Numbered from the stretch's first letter, positions 42,903 to 50,946 are shown. The stretch: 57,609 nucleotides of DNA from UBA4720 sp038227135 (GCA_038227135.1 JBBRQC010000017.1:1-57609), one strand, 5' to 3'. Translations and numbers: made by a program. The notes: a model not told the origin generated them from the letters alone.

Positions 42903-43568
42903 CTGCTGCTCGTCGACAAGCCCGCCGGCATGACTTCACACGATGTCGTGCAGCAAGTCCGGCGCATTTATGCCGAGCGGAGCATCGGACACCTGGGCAC
43001 ACTCGATCCTTTTGCTACGGGCTTGCTGGTGCTTCTACTGGGACGCGCAACCCGCCTCGCCAATTTCCTGGACATGGAGCCGAAAGTCTACGAGGCCGTC
43101 ATAGCGTTCGGTGCCGAGACCGATACCGACGACTCGACCGGCACGGTCATTCGACGGATGCCACCGCCGGCGGAGGCCGCGATTCGAGAAGCGGTGCGGT
43201 CTCTCACCGGCACGATATCACAGGTTCCTCCCGCGTATTCTGCCAAAAGCGTGGACGGTACTCGCGCCTATGACGCCGCAAGGAGGGGCGAGCCCCTCGA
43301 GCTTCAGCCCGTGCACGTTACCGTGCACAACTGGGAGATCCGCGGGATCCAGTCGGCTTCTCTTGCAGCGACCGTGACGTGCAGCGGAGGAACCTACATT
43401 CGGGCACTGGCGCGCGACCTCGGCCGCCTCACCTCGTCGGCGGCACATCTCGGGGCACTAAGACGCACTCGCGTGGGATCGTTCGACGTTGCTGATGCGG
43501 CGACACTCGACAGACTCGCGGACGATCGACCTCGTGTAAGGACGCTCAGGGTCGTGGCTGATGCATAA
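42903..43568 (+). CDS. truB: tRNA pseudouridine(55) synthase TruB, non-canonical start
   Basis: A pseudouridine synthase that modifies U55 in the T loop of tRNAs. Conserved motif I GLLLVDKPAGMTSHDVV is in this frame, but the first canonical start, ATG 42930, falls inside it. The frame opens at 42846 with no ATG, GTG or TTG before 42930; candidates are CTG 42903 (used here; 221 residues), CTG 42906, or ACG 42858/42861. The catalytic Asp is in GHLGTLDPFATGLL (codon 43005). The last domain is short, as in bacterial TruB without a full PUA extension. ribF overlaps the 3' end by 8 bases. Confidence 0.87.
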   Translation: MLLVDKPAGMTSHDVVQQVRRIYAERSIGHLGTLDPFATGLLVLLLGRATRLANFLDMEPKVYEAVIAFGAETDTDDSTGTVIRRMPPPAEAAIREAVRSLTGTISQVPPAYSAKSVDGTRAYDAARRGEPLELQPVHVTVHNWEIRGIQSASLAATVTCSGGTYIRALARDLGRLTSSAAHLGALRRTRVGSFDVADAATLDRLADDRPRVRTLRVVADA

Positions 43569-44529
43569 TTCAAACGGTGCAGTGGACGAGTCCGGACTAC
43601 CGCCTTACGTGAAGGACACCGTAATCACCGTCGGGACATTCGATGGCGTTCACCGCGGTCACCGCGATGTCATTGAGCGCGTGGTAGCTCGTGCCCGGTC
43701 TCTCAGGATCCCCAGCGTGCTGGTCACCTTTCAGCCTCATCCGATGGAGGTCGTGAATCCGTCCGCGGCCCCACTGCTTCTTTCCAGCTACGACGAAAAG
43801 CTCGAGGTGATCGCCGAGACCGGAATCGACTACATGGCGGTGGTCCCATTCACGCCGCAGCTGGCGTCATTCTCCGCCGAAGACTTCGTCGAGCTCATGC
43901 TGCGTCGCTGCTTCAGGATGCGCGAGCTGCTGATCGGTTATGACCACGGATTCGGACGACAGCGGACCGGAGATGTGAACGTGCTCCGCAGCCTGGGGGA
44001 GCGCGACGGATTCCGCGTGGAAGTAGTAGAGCCGGTTTCGACGCCCGATGGGCATTCGGTATCGTCGACTTCCATCAGGCGAGCCATCGCGGGCGGCGAT
44101 CTGGATCGCGCGGCTTCGAGCCTCGGCCGATTGTACTCCGTGAGCGGTCGCGTGATCGAAGGTGCGCAGCGCGGGCGCATGATCGGGTTTCCGACCCTGA
44201 ACCTTGGCCCGCCGCCTCCGAGGAAGCTTCTGCCGCCCGAAGGTGTATACGCGGTGCGGGTTCAGACTCCGTCCGGTCCCATTGGAGGCATGATGAATCT
44301 TGGTCCGCGGCCGACGTTCGGCGATTCCGCGACATCCCTCGAGGCACATCTGTTCGATACCGTCGGCAACTTTTACGGCGCGCATGTCCGTGTCGATTTC
44401 GTCGCCCGGCTTCGCGAGACGCGCAAATTCGGCTCGGCGGAACAGCTGTCCGCGCAGCTGCGACAGGACGAGGGCGAGGCCAGAAATGCGTTGACTCAGG
44501 TTCAGCTTTCCGGTAACCTTACCGGCTAG
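43561..44529 (+). CDS. ribF: Bifunctional riboflavin kinase/FAD synthetase
   Basis: A 322-residue enzyme making FMN and then FAD. The N-terminal FAD synthetase domain has GTFDGVHRGHRDVI, VTFQPHPMEV and GYDHGFGRQRTGD, plus SSTSIRRAI. The C-terminal riboflavin kinase domain has the flavin and ATP site GRMIGFPTLNL, then GVYAVRV, MNLGPRPTF and EAHLFD. The ATG at 43561 overlaps truB by 8 bases. truB-ribF adjacency is common. The length is typical. Confidence 0.96.
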   Translation: MHNSNGAVDESGLPPYVKDTVITVGTFDGVHRGHRDVIERVVARARSLRIPSVLVTFQPHPMEVVNPSAAPLLLSSYDEKLEVIAETGIDYMAVVPFTPQLASFSAEDFVELMLRRCFRMRELLIGYDHGFGRQRTGDVNVLRSLGERDGFRVEVVEPVSTPDGHSVSSTSIRRAIAGGDLDRAASSLGRLYSVSGRVIEGAQRGRMIGFPTLNLGPPPPRKLLPPEGVYAVRVQTPSGPIGGMMNLGPRPTFGDSATSLEAHLFDTVGNFYGAHVRVDFVARLRETRKFGSAEQLSAQLRQDEGEARNALTQVQLSGNLTG

Positions 44530-44562
44530 TCTCGAAGTGCAACTTTTTCCCCATTCGGCAGC

Positions 44563-46227
44563 ATGAGTCTGAAGTATCGTATCCTCGTAATCCTCGCCCT
44601 GATCGGAGCATCCGTGTGGGCGCTGTTTCCCCGGACCGTTGTCGAGCGGGTGAAGCGCAACGGTGAGTTTGTCTACGACACCGTCCGGCGCGTTCCGCTC
44701 AAGCGCGGACTCGATCTGCAGGGCGGAATGCACCTGGCTCTCGAAGTTGATGAGTCCAAGGGGGCCGTACCCGACAAGGGCAAGGCGATCGACAACGCTC
44801 TCAAGGTCGTTCGCAACCGAATCGACGAATTCGGCGTGTCCGAGCCGGTGGTTCAGAAGGCGGGTAACGACCGGATCATCGTAGAGCTGCCAGGCGTCGA
44901 CGATCCCCGTCGCGCTCAGGATGTGGTGCAAAAGTCCGCATTTCTTGAGTTCCAGATCACCGACAAGACTCAGGCGCTCGAGAAGTCCTTGCCGCGTCTC
45001 GACGCGGTGCTGAAGGACAAGAAGCTTGCAGTCGCGGGGGTGACCGGGTCGGCGACGAAGACCGATACCTCTGCCGGCGCTGGCCTGCAGTCTCTCTTTA
45101 CAGCCGATACGTCCAAAAAGAAACCGGACAGCACGAAGACCGACAGCGCAGCAGCCGCGGCAAATGTAGGTGGGCCCGGCGCGTTCTCGAAGCTGGTGCA
45201 GCAAGGATCGATGCCCGGTGAGTACTACGTTGCGCAGACCGATGTGGGCACGATGACCCAGTATCTCGCGCTACCGGAAGTCGCCGCTGCGCTTCCGCCC
45301 GGGAAGGTGGTTCGCTGGAGCAGCGACACTACGTCTCTCGGAAATCGTGTCTATCGAGCCTTCTACGTCCTCGACGCGAAGCCGATCATCACTGGTGAAT
45401 TTCTCACGGATGCAAAGCCCAATACATCTCCGACCGAAGGGAACCTCGTCCAGTTCACTTTCAACAACGAGGGCGCGCGTCGGTTCCGCACGGAGACGTC
45501 GCGGCACATTCAGGATTTCATGGCGATCGTTCTCGACCAGCGGGTCATGGGCAGACCGCCAGTCATTCAGAGCTCTATCGGAGCCAACGGTCAGATAACG
45601 ATGGGTGGCAAGGATCTCCAGGCGGCGCAGGATCTCGCGCTGGTGCTTCGCGCCGGATCTTTGCCGGTTCCGCTCAAAGTCGTCGACGTAGTCCAGATCG
45701 GCGCGAGCCTCGGTCAGGACTCGATTCATAAAGCCACGACCGCAGGTGTAATCGCGGTCGCCCTCGTGGTGATCATCATGCTCGGCTACTATCGATTTTC
45801 GGGAATGCTCGCGGTGTCGGGACTCGTCCTCTATATCCTTTACACACTCGCTGCACTCGCCGGCTTCAATGCCGTGCTCACGCTGCCCGGTCTCGCGGGA
45901 TTCGTTCTCTCGATCGGTATCGCCGTCGATGCCAACGTGCTGATCTTCGAGCGAATCAGGGAAGAGCTCAATCACGGGAAGACGGTTCGCACCGCGATCG
46001 ATGAAGGGTTCCGTCATGCGATGAGCGCGATCGTCGACTCCAACGTTTCCACGGCGCTGACCGCCGCCGTCCTCTATCAATACGGAACGGGTCCAGTGCG
46101 CGGCTTTGCGGTCACCCTTCTCGCTGGTATCGCTGCTTCGATGATCACCTCGATCTTCGTGGTCCGCACGTTCTACATGCTGTGGCTCAATCGCTCCGGC
46201 GAAGCCCAGACCTCACTGAGCATTTGA
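44563..46227 (+). CDS. secD: Protein translocase subunit SecD
   Basis: A 554-residue membrane protein that uses the proton gradient to complete Sec-dependent export. One N-terminal helix (about 8-24) is followed by a large periplasmic domain with GLDLQGGMHLALEVD and RNRIDEFGVSEPVVQK. Within it lies a Lys/Ser/Thr/Ala-rich insertion (about 160-205), probably a flexible loop. The P1-head (about 270-365) precedes five helices. LSIGIAVDANVLIFERIREEL near residue 450 is the conserved TM4 motif. secF follows through a TGATG junction. Confidence 0.96.
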   Translation: MSLKYRILVILALIGASVWALFPRTVVERVKRNGEFVYDTVRRVPLKRGLDLQGGMHLALEVDESKGAVPDKGKAIDNALKVVRNRIDEFGVSEPVVQKAGNDRIIVELPGVDDPRRAQDVVQKSAFLEFQITDKTQALEKSLPRLDAVLKDKKLAVAGVTGSATKTDTSAGAGLQSLFTADTSKKKPDSTKTDSAAAAANVGGPGAFSKLVQQGSMPGEYYVAQTDVGTMTQYLALPEVAAALPPGKVVRWSSDTTSLGNRVYRAFYVLDAKPIITGEFLTDAKPNTSPTEGNLVQFTFNNEGARRFRTETSRHIQDFMAIVLDQRVMGRPPVIQSSIGANGQITMGGKDLQAAQDLALVLRAGSLPVPLKVVDVVQIGASLGQDSIHKATTAGVIAVALVVIIMLGYYRFSGMLAVSGLVLYILYTLAALAGFNAVLTLPGLAGFVLSIGIAVDANVLIFERIREELNHGKTVRTAIDEGFRHAMSAIVDSNVSTALTAAVLYQYGTGPVRGFAVTLLAGIAASMITSIFVVRTFYMLWLNRSGEAQTSLSI

Positions 46228-47216
46228 TGCTTCGAATTCTTCACGACACCAATTACGATTTCATCCGCTGGTGGAAGGTCATGGCGGGGATCACCATCGC
46301 TTTTATCGTTTTGGGCCTCGGATCGCTCGCGGTCAAGAAGCCCAACCTGAGCATCGAGTTCACGGGTGGAACTCTCATGCAACTCGAGTTCGTCAAGCCA
46401 CCGGATGTCGGTGAAATTCGCGCGACGCTAGATCAGGCCGGAATCCAGGGCGCCGAGATCCAGCAGTTCGGCACAAATCGAGATTTCACGGTGCGCGCGC
46501 AGAACGCCGGAGAGGTGGCCGCGCAGGCGAAGGGCGCTGAGAGCATCGCGGTGCGCATCGAGCAAGTGCTGAAGCAGAAATTCGGAGAGAACACCTTCAG
46601 GGTCATACGGACCGAAGCTGTCGGTCCACGCGTAGGCAAAGAGCTCACGCGCGGCGCGATCACCGCCATTCTGCTCTCGTTCCTCATTACACTGATCTAC
46701 CTGTCGATAAGGTTCGAGTGGCGGTTCGCCGCCGCGGCGGTCATTGCAACCAGCCACGACGTCTTCACGACGATCGCATTCCTCAAGCTCATGCACCTCG
46801 AGATTTCGCTGACTGTAGTGGCGGGCCTTCTCACCGTGCTCGGCTATTCGCTGAACGACACGATCATCATCTTCGATCGCGTGCGAGAGAACCTGAGGAA
46901 GGGAAGGAAGGAGACACTCTATGAGACCCTCAACAGGTCGATCAACGAGACTCTGCCGCGGTCGGTCCTGACCCACGCAACCGCCTTCGCGGCGACGCTC
47001 GCACTGCTCATCTTCGCAGGCGAAGTCATCCGGCCGTTCGCGTGGGTGATGGCCTTCGGAATCGTGACAGGCACATTCAGCTCGATTTACGTAGCAGCTC
47101 CGGTTCTTCTTTGGATCGAACGCAAATGGCCTCGCAAGACGGGCGCGCGACAAGCTTCATCGACAGCCACGCCCACCTCGCGGACGCAGCGTTCGCCGGC
47201 GACCGCGACGCGGTAG
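46227..47216 (+). CDS. secF: Protein translocase subunit SecF
   Basis: A 329-residue partner of SecD. ATG 46227 (MLRILHDTNYDF) shares one base with the secD stop; the open frame upstream is secD. N-terminal helix, IEFTGGTLMQLEF, and the later GYSLNDTIIIFDRVREN and SRSINETLPRSVLTH-type elements identify SecF. The last helix ends near VLLWIERKW. About 30 further codons run into tatD, giving a Thr/Ser/Arg-rich tail that looks like translation of tatD in another frame; the 91-base overlap is unusually long. Confidence 0.94.
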   Translation: MLRILHDTNYDFIRWWKVMAGITIAFIVLGLGSLAVKKPNLSIEFTGGTLMQLEFVKPPDVGEIRATLDQAGIQGAEIQQFGTNRDFTVRAQNAGEVAAQAKGAESIAVRIEQVLKQKFGENTFRVIRTEAVGPRVGKELTRGAITAILLSFLITLIYLSIRFEWRFAAAAVIATSHDVFTTIAFLKLMHLEISLTVVAGLLTVLGYSLNDTIIIFDRVRENLRKGRKETLYETLNRSINETLPRSVLTHATAFAATLALLIFAGEVIRPFAWVMAFGIVTGTFSSIYVAAPVLLWIERKWPRKTGARQASSTATPTSRTQRSPATATR

Positions 47217-47932
47217 TCTCCCGCGCCCGCGATGCGGGCGCGGCCGCGATCGTCTGCATCGGCGAGTCCGTGGGGGCCGCCGCTATGGCGGCTGAGTACG
47301 CCGGGAATAATCCCGGCTTCGTGTTCGCTACGGCTGGCGTTCACCCGCACGACGCCGCCAGTTTCAACACCCAGCGCGACATCCCGAAGTTGCGCGCATT
47401 TCTTCAGAACGGGGCCGTCGCCGTTGGTGAGTGTGGGCTCGATTACCACTACGACAACTCCCCCCGCGAGGCGCAGCGAGCGGCTTTCTCGGCGCAGGTC
47501 GCGCTGGCTCACGAGACGAGGCGTCCGGTCATCGTACACACCCGCGACGCCGAGGATGACACGCGAGCCGCAATCGGAGAGGCCCGCGGTGCTGGGGTGA
47601 TCGGAGTCTTGCACTGCTATACCGGCACGCAGTCGCTCGCGGAGTTTGCGATCGCCGCCGGCTGGTACATCTCCTTCAGCGGCATAGTGACGTTCAGGAA
47701 GTGGACGGACGACGATTTGATTCGCCTGGTGCCACCCGATCGCCTGCTGGTCGAGTCCGACTCTCCTTACCTCGCGCCGATCCCATATCGTGGGAAGCGA
47801 AACGAGCCCGCCTGGGTCGCGCACACTCTCGAAAAGGTCGCCACAGTTCGCGGCGACGATCTTCAGGAGCTTGGCAACGTTACCGCGGCCAACACCCGGC
47901 GCTTATTCGGTCTGGCCTTACCATCGGCCTAG
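47126..47932 (+). CDS. tatD: TatD-family metal-dependent DNase
   Basis: A 268-residue TIM-barrel hydrolase. The metal pair His15/His17 (FIDSHAHL) is close to the N-terminus, so ATG 47126 is the latest reasonable start, and it lies within secF. Other ligands are in AVGECGLDYHYD, PVIVHTRDAEDD, GVLHCYTG and LLVESDSPYLAP. Known relatives have 3'-5' exonuclease or DNA repair and quality-control roles. It ends the rimP-to-tatD run. The 5' end overlaps secF by 91 bases, and no separate promoter is evident. Confidence 0.95.
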   Translation: MASQDGRATSFIDSHAHLADAAFAGDRDAVVSRARDAGAAAIVCIGESVGAAAMAAEYAGNNPGFVFATAGVHPHDAASFNTQRDIPKLRAFLQNGAVAVGECGLDYHYDNSPREAQRAAFSAQVALAHETRRPVIVHTRDAEDDTRAAIGEARGAGVIGVLHCYTGTQSLAEFAIAAGWYISFSGIVTFRKWTDDDLIRLVPPDRLLVESDSPYLAPIPYRGKRNEPAWVAHTLEKVATVRGDDLQELGNVTAANTRRLFGLALPSA

Positions 47933-47997
47933 CGACTAACATTCGCGCTTGAGGCGACATCTTCCCGCTTCTCGCGGGCACCCAACGGAGCTCTTCA

Positions 47998-48387
47998 ATG
48001 GCACTGAAGCAGATAAGCACGGACAAGGCACCCGTGGCGATTGGACCGTACTCGCAGGGAATCGTGGCGAATGGTTTCTTGTTTACTGCGGGTCAGATCG
48101 CGCTCGATCCCGTCGCTGGAAAGATCGTCGAGGGCGGAATCGTGGAGCAGACTGAACAGGTGATGCAGAATCTGCAGGAAGTTCTGCGAGGGGCCGGCGC
48201 GTCGTGGGACGATGTCGTGAAGACCACCGTCTACCTGCACGATCTCGCTCACTTTCCGACCGTGAATGAGATCTATGGCAAGTGGCTCGGAAAAGCGCGC
48301 CCGGCGAGGTCGACGGTTCAGGTTCCCGGATTACCGCGCGGCGCACTCGTCGAGATCGACGCGGTCGCCGTAGTGACTGCGAAGTAA
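47998..48387 (+). CDS. ridA: RidA (YjgF/UK114) enamine/imine deaminase
   Basis: A 129-residue protein that hydrolyses reactive 2-aminoacrylate and related enamines from amino-acid metabolism. Family signatures are APVAIGPYSQG at the start, GQIALDP, and ARSTVQVPGLPRGALVEIDAVAV with the key Arg (about residue 104) that binds the carboxylate. The upstream gap (47933-47997) contains a 5-bp hairpin (47964-47978) without a T-run. GGAG 47987-47990 is the likely ribosome site. selD begins 12 bases after its stop, so the two are probably co-transcribed. Confidence 0.95.
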   Translation: MALKQISTDKAPVAIGPYSQGIVANGFLFTAGQIALDPVAGKIVEGGIVEQTEQVMQNLQEVLRGAGASWDDVVKTTVYLHDLAHFPTVNEIYGKWLGKARPARSTVQVPGLPRGALVEIDAVAVVTAK

Positions 48388-48399
48388 TTCCGGCCAGAA

Positions 48400-49443
48400 A
48401 TGACCACGTCCCGAACCCGCGAAGAGCTTTTTCGCCTGACGGAGTTCGCGAGCTGCGCTGGTTGAGCGTCAAAAATGGGTCCGGGTGACCTATCCCGCGC
48501 GCTGGCCGCGCTTCCACTCAAATCCGATCCACGTCTGCTCGTAGGCCGGGAGACCTTCGACGACGCGGCGGTCTTTCGCATGTCCGACGATCTCGCTCTC
48601 GTGCAGACGGTGGACTTCTTTGCGCCGATCGTGGACGACCCTTACGATTTCGGTCAGATCGCTGCCGCCAATGCACTCTCCGATGTCTATGCCATGGGTG
48701 GGCAACCCCTCACCGCGTTGAACATCGTTGCGTTCCCAACCAAAGATCTTCCGCTCGAAGTGCTCACGCGGATTCTCGCCGGCGGACAGGACAAGGTGCA
48801 CGAAGCCGGAGCCCTCATTGTAGGCGGACATACCGTCATCGACACCGAGCTCAAGTACGGACTCGCGGTAAACGGCCGCGCGCACCCCGATTTTCTGCTG
48901 ACCAACGCCGGAGCAAAGCCTGGCGACCAGCTGGTTCTCACGAAGCCGATTGGCAACGGGATCCTTGCGACAGAGGCGAAGCGTCGCCAGCTCTCGCCTG
49001 AAGATCAGGCTCCGATGCTCGAAGCGATGAAGGCCCTGAATGGACTTGCGAGCCGGGCCGCCCTCGCGGTCGGTGCTCGTTGCGCGACGGACGTCACCGG
49101 GTTCGGGCTGCTCGGCCACTTGTCCCACATCGCGCGCGCCAGCAAGGTCACGCTCCGCGTCGATCTCGATTCAGTCCCGCTCCTTCCCCGAGTCCGTGAA
49201 GCCGTTCGCGCCGGTTTCGTCACCGACGGCGCGAAGCGGAACGCCGAGTATCTCCGTGAGCTCGTGCTCTGGAAAAGGGGTAGCGACGAGGATCGCGCTA
49301 TTCTCAGTGACCCACAGACGTCCGGGGGATTGCTTGTTTGCGTGAACCGCGACCGCGCCGCTGACTATCTTTCACGCGTCGCCGGAGCAGTGGTGATTGG
49401 GGAGGTCATCGACCGGGGAGACGTTGCGATCGAGGTTGAGTGA
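48400..49443 (+). CDS. selD: Selenophosphate synthetase SelD, itself a selenoprotein (TGA at codon 22)
   Basis: The enzyme makes selenophosphate from selenide and ATP. ATG 48400 starts MTTSRTREELFRLTEFASCAG, then an in-frame TGA (48463-48465), then ASKMGPGDLS in the same frame. In SelD the motif is G-(C/U)-x-x-K, with the catalytic Cys17 and Lys20 of Escherichia coli. Here TGA is codon 22 and Lys is 25, a perfect match to Sec-type SelD. If TGA is Sec, the protein has 347 residues. A start at ATG 48475 would cut off the catalytic residues. The core has the ATP-site DVTGFGLLGH. A tRNA-Sec gene follows 7 bases downstream. Confidence 0.93.
48463..48493 (+). promoter_or_regulatory. Sec codon and SECIS-like hairpin in selD
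   Basis: The TGA (48463-48465) is followed after 9 bases by a hairpin. ATGGGTC (48475-48481) pairs with GACCTAT (48487-48493), 7 bp including one G-U, around the loop CGGGT (48482-48486). A short stem with a G-rich loop about 16 bases after the UGA is the known geometry for bacterial SECIS elements bound by SelB. The match is structural, judged by eye. Confidence 0.7.
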
Positions 49444-49450
49444 GACAGGT

Positions 49451-49547
49451 GGGGGTGGATGGGGCCTGGTGGCTTCCGTGATCTTCAAAATCACTGCGAC
49501 CTTACTCAGTAAGGTCGGGTGGGTTCGATTCCCACACTCTCCCGCCA
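49451..49547 (+). tRNA. selC: tRNA-Sec (anticodon TCA)
   Basis: A 97-base tRNA with the special selenocysteine shape. The acceptor region is 49451-49458 and 49536-49543 (8 positions). The D stem has 6 bp (49461-49466 with 49471-49476) and a 4-base loop. The anticodon stem is 49478-49482 with 49490-49494; the loop CTTCAAA has anticodon TCA at 49485-49487. A 9-bp variable arm (49497-49505 with 49509-49517) and T arm GTGGG-TTCGATT-CCCAC (49519-49535) follow. Discriminator G and CCA (49545-49547) are encoded. Two acceptor positions are mismatched (6th T-T, 8th G-A) and one pair is G-U. It lies 7 bases after selD. Confidence 0.93.
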
Positions 49548-49555
49548 TCACGCTG

Positions 49556-50146
49556 GTGCTGTTTTGCGCGGTCACGCTCGTGCCGACTCCCGCGCATGCG
49601 CAGCAGCGGGACAGTGGTCGTGTGGGTATCTCCGCGCCGGCTGCGAAGTCCCAACCGGCGCGACCCGATACTACGCCGCACCCACCCATGACTCCCCGCC
49701 GCGCCTTCCTCACGTCCCTCCTGCTGCCTGGATACGCCCAGACCGTCTTCGGTCGTGATCGTGCAGCGATGCTTTTCACAATCGTCGAGGTCGGCTCGAT
49801 AGCCATGGCTCGCAAATCAGCCCTGGATCTGGCTGAGGCTAAGGGCCTTGCCCACGACAGCGTCGTGGCGACGTACAAGATCGATCCAACCACCGGACTC
49901 GCGATCAAGGATCCGAAGACCGGTCTGCCAGTACCGGCTACGTGGATTGCCAGCCGCTACACTCCCGATCGTATCAAGGCGCGCAGAACACACTACGAGG
50001 ATTGGATTGCCGCGCTCATCTTCAACCATCTCTTTTCAGGAGCGGATGCCTACGTGGCGGCAAACCTCTGGGACTTCAAGACGAACATCGGAGCGGTGTC
50101 GAGCGCGCGATCGGTCACTGTATACGCCAGCGTTCGGCTCAGGTGA
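49556..50146 (+). CDS. DUF5683-like exported protein, start uncertain
   Basis: About 196 residues from GTG 49556. The open frame continues back through the tRNA-Sec gene to 49397, but that part cannot be protein. A signal peptide core (LFCAVTLVPTPAHA, cleavage before QQRD) sits right at the start with no basic N-terminus, so the true start may be CTG 49553 or ACG 49550, directly after the tRNA. The mature part has a Pro/Thr-rich linker and the segment AFLTSLLLPGYAQTVFGRDR, characteristic of DUF5683-like membrane proteins. One or two helices follow. The function is unknown. murI overlaps its stop by four bases. Confidence 0.65.
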   Translation: MLFCAVTLVPTPAHAQQRDSGRVGISAPAAKSQPARPDTTPHPPMTPRRAFLTSLLLPGYAQTVFGRDRAAMLFTIVEVGSIAMARKSALDLAEAKGLAHDSVVATYKIDPTTGLAIKDPKTGLPVPATWIASRYTPDRIKARRTHYEDWIAALIFNHLFSGADAYVAANLWDFKTNIGAVSSARSVTVYASVRLR

Positions 50147-50946
50147 GCAATGGCGCGCCGATCGGCGTCTTCGACTCGGGAATGGGAGGTCTCACCGTCG
50201 TCCGCGAGATAATGAGCCAACTCCCCAACGAAAGCATCATTTACTTCGGTGACACGGCGCGCGTCCCTTACGGGCCGAAGAGTCCTGACACGGTGCTTCG
50301 TTACAGCCGCGAAATTACGTCCTATCTGCGCGGTGAAGGTATCAAGGCACTCGTCATCGCCTGCAACACTGCCACCGCGCACGCGCTGCCCGCACTGCGC
50401 CGTGAGTACGATCTTCCCATGTTGGGCGTGATCGAGCCCGGCGCGCGTGCCGCGGCTGCGGCAACAAAGACCAAACACGTTGGGGTGATCGGAACGGCGG
50501 GCACGATCAACTCACGCGCCTACGAAAAGGAAATCAAGAAAATCCTTCCCGACGCGGAGGTCACGGCTCAGGCCTGTGCTCTGTTTGTGCCGTTGGTGGA
50601 AGAAGGCTGGGTCGACACCGAGCCGACACGCGCCATCGCGCGAAACTATCTAGCCCCGCTCGTGTCCGCCCGCATTGATACGCTCGTGCTCGGCTGCACG
50701 CACTATCCGCTGATGAAGACGGTTATCGGAAATGTCGTGGGCAGGGAGGTAAGGCTCATAGATAGCGCTCACGAGACGGCGCGGGAAGCTGGCGAGCTAT
50801 TGCGACAGAAGGATCTCGAAAACACTGAGCCGAACCAGGCGCGCTATCGGTTCATCTCCTCGGATGCGCCGGACACATTCCTCAGTCTCGGCCAGCGGTT
50901 CCTCGGCTCACCGATTGACCGAGTTGAGACACTTACCCTGGGATGA
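50143..50946 (+). CDS. murI: Glutamate racemase MurI
   Basis: A 267-residue racemase supplying D-glutamate for peptidoglycan. The start is GTG 50143 in a GTGA overlap; the longer frame upstream is another gene. IGVFDSGMGGLTVVREI, YFGDTARVPYG, and the two catalytic cysteines, Cys74 in ACNTATA and Cys184 in GCTHYPL, are intact. The length is standard. It overlaps the convergent lpxH by 39 bases. murI, lpxH and the lptE group at 50143-56161 make this stretch envelope-related. Confidence 0.96.
   Translation: MSNGAPIGVFDSGMGGLTVVREIMSQLPNESIIYFGDTARVPYGPKSPDTVLRYSREITSYLRGEGIKALVIACNTATAHALPALRREYDLPMLGVIEPGARAAAAATKTKHVGVIGTAGTINSRAYEKEIKKILPDAEVTAQACALFVPLVEEGWVDTEPTRAIARNYLAPLVSARIDTLVLGCTHYPLMKTVIGNVVGREVRLIDSAHETAREAGELLRQKDLENTEPNQARYRFISSDAPDTFLSLGQRFLGSPIDRVETLTLG

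Noticed and set aside
47964..47978. CCCGC-TTCTC-GCGGG hairpin before ridA
   Set aside because: The stem is only 5 bp with no T-run; too weak to call a terminator or operator.
48475..49443. Shorter selD starting at ATG 48475
   Set aside because: It would lack the catalytic Sec/Cys and Lys that are encoded just upstream in the same frame; the ATG lies inside the SECIS-like stem.
49397..49555. N-terminal extension of the DUF5683-like ORF
   Set aside because: It is read straight through the end of selD and the tRNA-Sec gene, so it is an accidental open frame.
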